Below are positions 61,812 to 64,000 of a DNA stretch of 64,000 bases, in pieces; the first letter of the stretch is position 1, and each line of letters starts with the position of its first letter. The stretch covers positions 29,828 through 93,827 of the forward strand of contig JAREIK010009617.1 of assembly GCA_029783825.1 (NCBI GenBank), given 5' to 3'. Made by a program: the position numbers and the translations under genes. This DNA comes from Sapria himalayana. Its lineage: Eukaryota; Streptophyta; Magnoliopsida; Malpighiales; Rafflesiaceae. The notes beneath the pieces are model-generated. The model worked only from the letters and a program-made list of their open reading frames with translations, did not search any database and was not told where the DNA came from.

Positions 61812-62496
61812 TAATATATATTACTGTTTAATTTGCTTGAATTATATATATTGAAGACATAATGTCGTTATGATATTATGCAATGACTTATTGTCTTAAT
61901 AATATTTTTGTTTTTTGTCGTCATTGGGCATATCCCAATTGTTTTTTGTTGTCATTGGGCATATCCCAATTGTGGCCTACAAGTGAAAATACTCAAGGTT
62001 TTCTCTCTCTCTCTCTCTCTCTCTCTCTGTCAATATGGTATCAGAGGGACGTTACGGAAGCGTGGTGAACCTGCTGAAGCTTTAGATCTCACATGTTCCT
62101 CTGCTTTCTTCTTCCTTTCTGCATCAAATTCGGGCGACCAGAATCATTGTCGGCACTCCTACGATGCTTGCCCCGGCCCCTGAATTCAAGCCCCTTCCAC
62201 GGCCATGGCTGCTCTTGTTTTCCCAGCGTTTCTCTTGATTTACAACGTAACAGCGTCCAGTCTTCTCGTTCGTTGTCGCCGGTCACGGGTTCCAAGGTTG
62301 CCAGGAAATTCTTCACCATCAGTGAAGAATTTTCCGAAGCTTTCTCTCCCAAAGCTTTCCGACCCGTCGATCCACCTCAGCGCCTGCCTCTTCTTCACGC
62401 ACGAGATCATCTCCATCGCTCGGAACAGCCGCCTCTTGCAAAATCAGTGCTGCCATCACCACCAACTTTTGGGTATCCAGGTCGTATTGTTTCTGG

Positions 62497-62598
62497 CAGA
62501 TTTATCATAGGGAGATTCAATTCCCGACCAATAGCCTCCGTAATCTGCAAGGCCTTGTCATCAGCAACAGATTGCCATCTACCATATCCATGCTTCAG
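62497..62598 (-). pseudogene. Antisense PICKLE-like fragment, copy B
   Basis: Counterpart of 26702-26803, again 34 codons without a stop on the minus strand (LKHGYGRWQSVADDK to ELNLPMINL). It differs from copy A at a few residues (R to T, C to G, E to M). The flanking codons diverge in frame because of small indels. Confidence 0.55.
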
Positions 62599-62691
62599 TT
62601 AGAAACCCTGTTCCTTGCCTCTTCAACGTTTCGGGTGCTGCCACGTCACAATCTGGAGTTGTACTAGGCTTCTTTTCAATCTGTAGTAGAT

Positions 62692-64000
62692 ATGACTGCG
62701 GAAAACTTCATTTTTTTTTCTCTATTATATCGGGATCTCCTATGATTACTTCGAAGAAATTGGTTGGCAGTGACAATTATCTTTCCTGGTCAGTTTCTGT
62801 GAACTATGGTTTATGGGTCAAGGATATGAGGATCACCTGGTTACACAGGAGACAGATATCCCTGATGTGACCGCGTACAGTGGAGGAAGATAGATGCCCA
62901 GTTATGTAGTATATTGTGGCAATCAGTTGATCCTAAGATTCTTCTTCATCTTGGGCCTACAAAATTTGTTTTAAATTTTGGACTCAAGCTAAAGAATTAT
63001 ACACGAATGATATCCAGCGTCTTTATAAGGTGGCTTCTGCTATGTACATCTCTGCCAACAAGACTTGGATCTATCTACTTATATTGGCCAGATTGTTTCT
63101 CTTAAGGAAGAGTTCTTGACTGTGATTGCCTCTTACTTCTGATGTTGGGGCTCAACAAACACAGCTTGATACGTTCTTCATGGTCCTTACTCTTATTGGC
63201 CTCCGTCCGGATCTTGAGCCTCTCCGCTATCAGATTCTTGGCAGTTCATCAGTTCCATCCTTGGATGATGTGTTTGCTCGCCTCCTTCGTATCTCGTCCA
63301 CTCAGACTTTGCCATCTGATAGCACTTCAGATTCTTCTGTGTTAGTTTCTCACACTACCACTCAAGGAGGCCGCAGAGGTAACCGAGGTAGGGGCCAACG
63401 TTCTCATTGCACCTATTGCAATAAACTTGGCCACACTCGTGATCGTTGCTATCAGTTACATGGACGGCCTCCTCACACTGCCCATATGGTCCAGTCCTCT
63501 GATTCTCAGCTGCCTCAGCCTCCGAGCTCCTCCGCATCTCAGGCATATCAGGCTTCTGTTGCCTCTGTTGCCCAGCCTGGTAATACCTCTGCCTGCCTTA
63601 CCCACACATCTTCTCTTGGACCATGGATTCTAGATTCTGGAGCTTCTGATCACATATCTGGTAATAAGGATCTTTTCTCCTCTATTTCTACTACCTCTGC
63701 TTTACCTACTATTACCTTAGCTAATGGTTCTCAAACTATGGCTAAAGGTATTGGTTTGGCCATTCCTCTACCTTCTCTACCTCTCACTTCTGTCCTTTAT
63801 ACTCCTAAATGTCCTTTTAATCTTATTTCTATCAGCAAAATCACTCGTACTCTTAATTGCTTTATTACATTTTCTGATAAATTTGTGACATTGCAGGGCC
63901 GGAGTACGGGGAAGACGATTGGCAGAGGACGTGAGTCTCAAGGCCACTATCACCTCACTTCTGATTCATCTCCTGCAGTTTCCATTTCCACTGATGCTCC
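62692..64000 (+). pseudogene. Copia gag-pol, copy B, partial
   Basis: ATG at 62692. Early gag is frameshifted at different places from copy A: one base is lost near 62802, another near 62868, and one is gained near 63125. From about 63127 the correct frame is open to the window edge. It carries the zinc knuckle CTYCNKLGHTRDRC (about 63409-63450) and the protease motif DSGASDH (about 63630-63650). Relative to copy A there is an in-frame insertion of 9 bases near 63556, and GNRGRGQ replaces GNQAMGQ. Integrase lies beyond the window. Confidence 0.9.

Larger units (their letters stand above)
49775..64000 (+). repeat. Long direct duplication, copy B, open at window edge
   Basis: Same orientation and order as 13949-28200, with one or two differences per 60 bases and small indels. 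It starts abruptly at GTTATCGATGTATTC; the preceding bases (AGAAGTCATG) do not match the bases before 13949. It therefore lacks the outer part of the left palindrome arm (11750-13948). It ends only because the window ends. Confidence 0.95.
61850..64000 (+). mobile_element. Ty1-copia retrotransposon, copy B, cut by window edge
   Basis: Counterpart of 26030-28200. The primer-binding site TGGTATCAGAG is at 62036-62046. The palindromic LTR motif is present twice (61923-61939 and 61954-61970). The leader holds the antisense PICKLE-like stretch at 62497-62598. Gag and protease follow up to the edge. Confidence 0.85.

Noticed and set aside
1..64000. CRISPR arrays, tRNA, rRNA, riboswitches, bacterial terminators
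   Set aside because: None seen. Spaced repeats are microsatellites or transposon arrays, and the composition and transposons are those of a plant nuclear genome.

Overview
The window looks like gene-poor nuclear DNA of a flowering plant. It is very AT-rich, has no tRNA, rRNA or bacterial-type operon, and is built almost entirely from transposable elements and their remains: a CACTA end with a Ulp1-type protease, two unrelated Ty1-copia elements, hAT-type non-autonomous elements, and long inverted and direct repeats. A monocot is possible but the sequence does not settle it. I found no intact host gene. Most long open frames are chance frames in GC-rich transposon islands or CA/TA microsatellites.

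Layout. 1-1478: 3' end of a CACTA transposon with the last exons of a Ulp1-like cysteine protease and a near-perfect 39-bp foldback. 2990-4480 and 7635-9220: two copies of an unclassified repeat, here called R (AT-rich block, CT-rich leader-like block, CA microsatellite, conserved tail). The second copy carries a hAT-type insertion. 11750-22690: a giant palindrome with arms of about 5.4 kb around a 62-base spacer; its right arm is a long copy of R on the minus strand. 25270-25989: a candidate MITE. 26030-29140: a defective Ty1-copia element with gag, protease and integrase, no reverse transcriptase, and an antisense fragment resembling the chromatin remodeller PICKLE in its leader. 31010-31499: a hAT-type element with a perfect 8-bp target duplication. 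31560-32800: an older copia reverse-transcriptase relic. 34980-36760 and 47450-49086: two related kelch-like pseudogenes, each broken by a different GC-rich insertion. 49775-64000: a second copy of 13949-28200, differing by about one or two bases per 60, which runs off the right edge.

Relative ages follow from nesting. The palindrome arms are older (about 80-90% alike by eye) than the direct duplication (about 97% alike by eye). The copia element and the MITE were in place before the duplication. The GC-rich hAT element at 48363-48736 is young: its ends and target site are perfect, and the related pseudogene copy keeps the empty site.

The genes do not form a pathway. The most interesting structures are the duplicated giant foldback, a candidate long-hairpin RNA source, and the conserved antisense PICKLE-like segment in the copia leader. 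The direct duplication should first be tested against an assembly artefact. Identity figures are estimates by eye, and family names rest on motif recognition without a database search.
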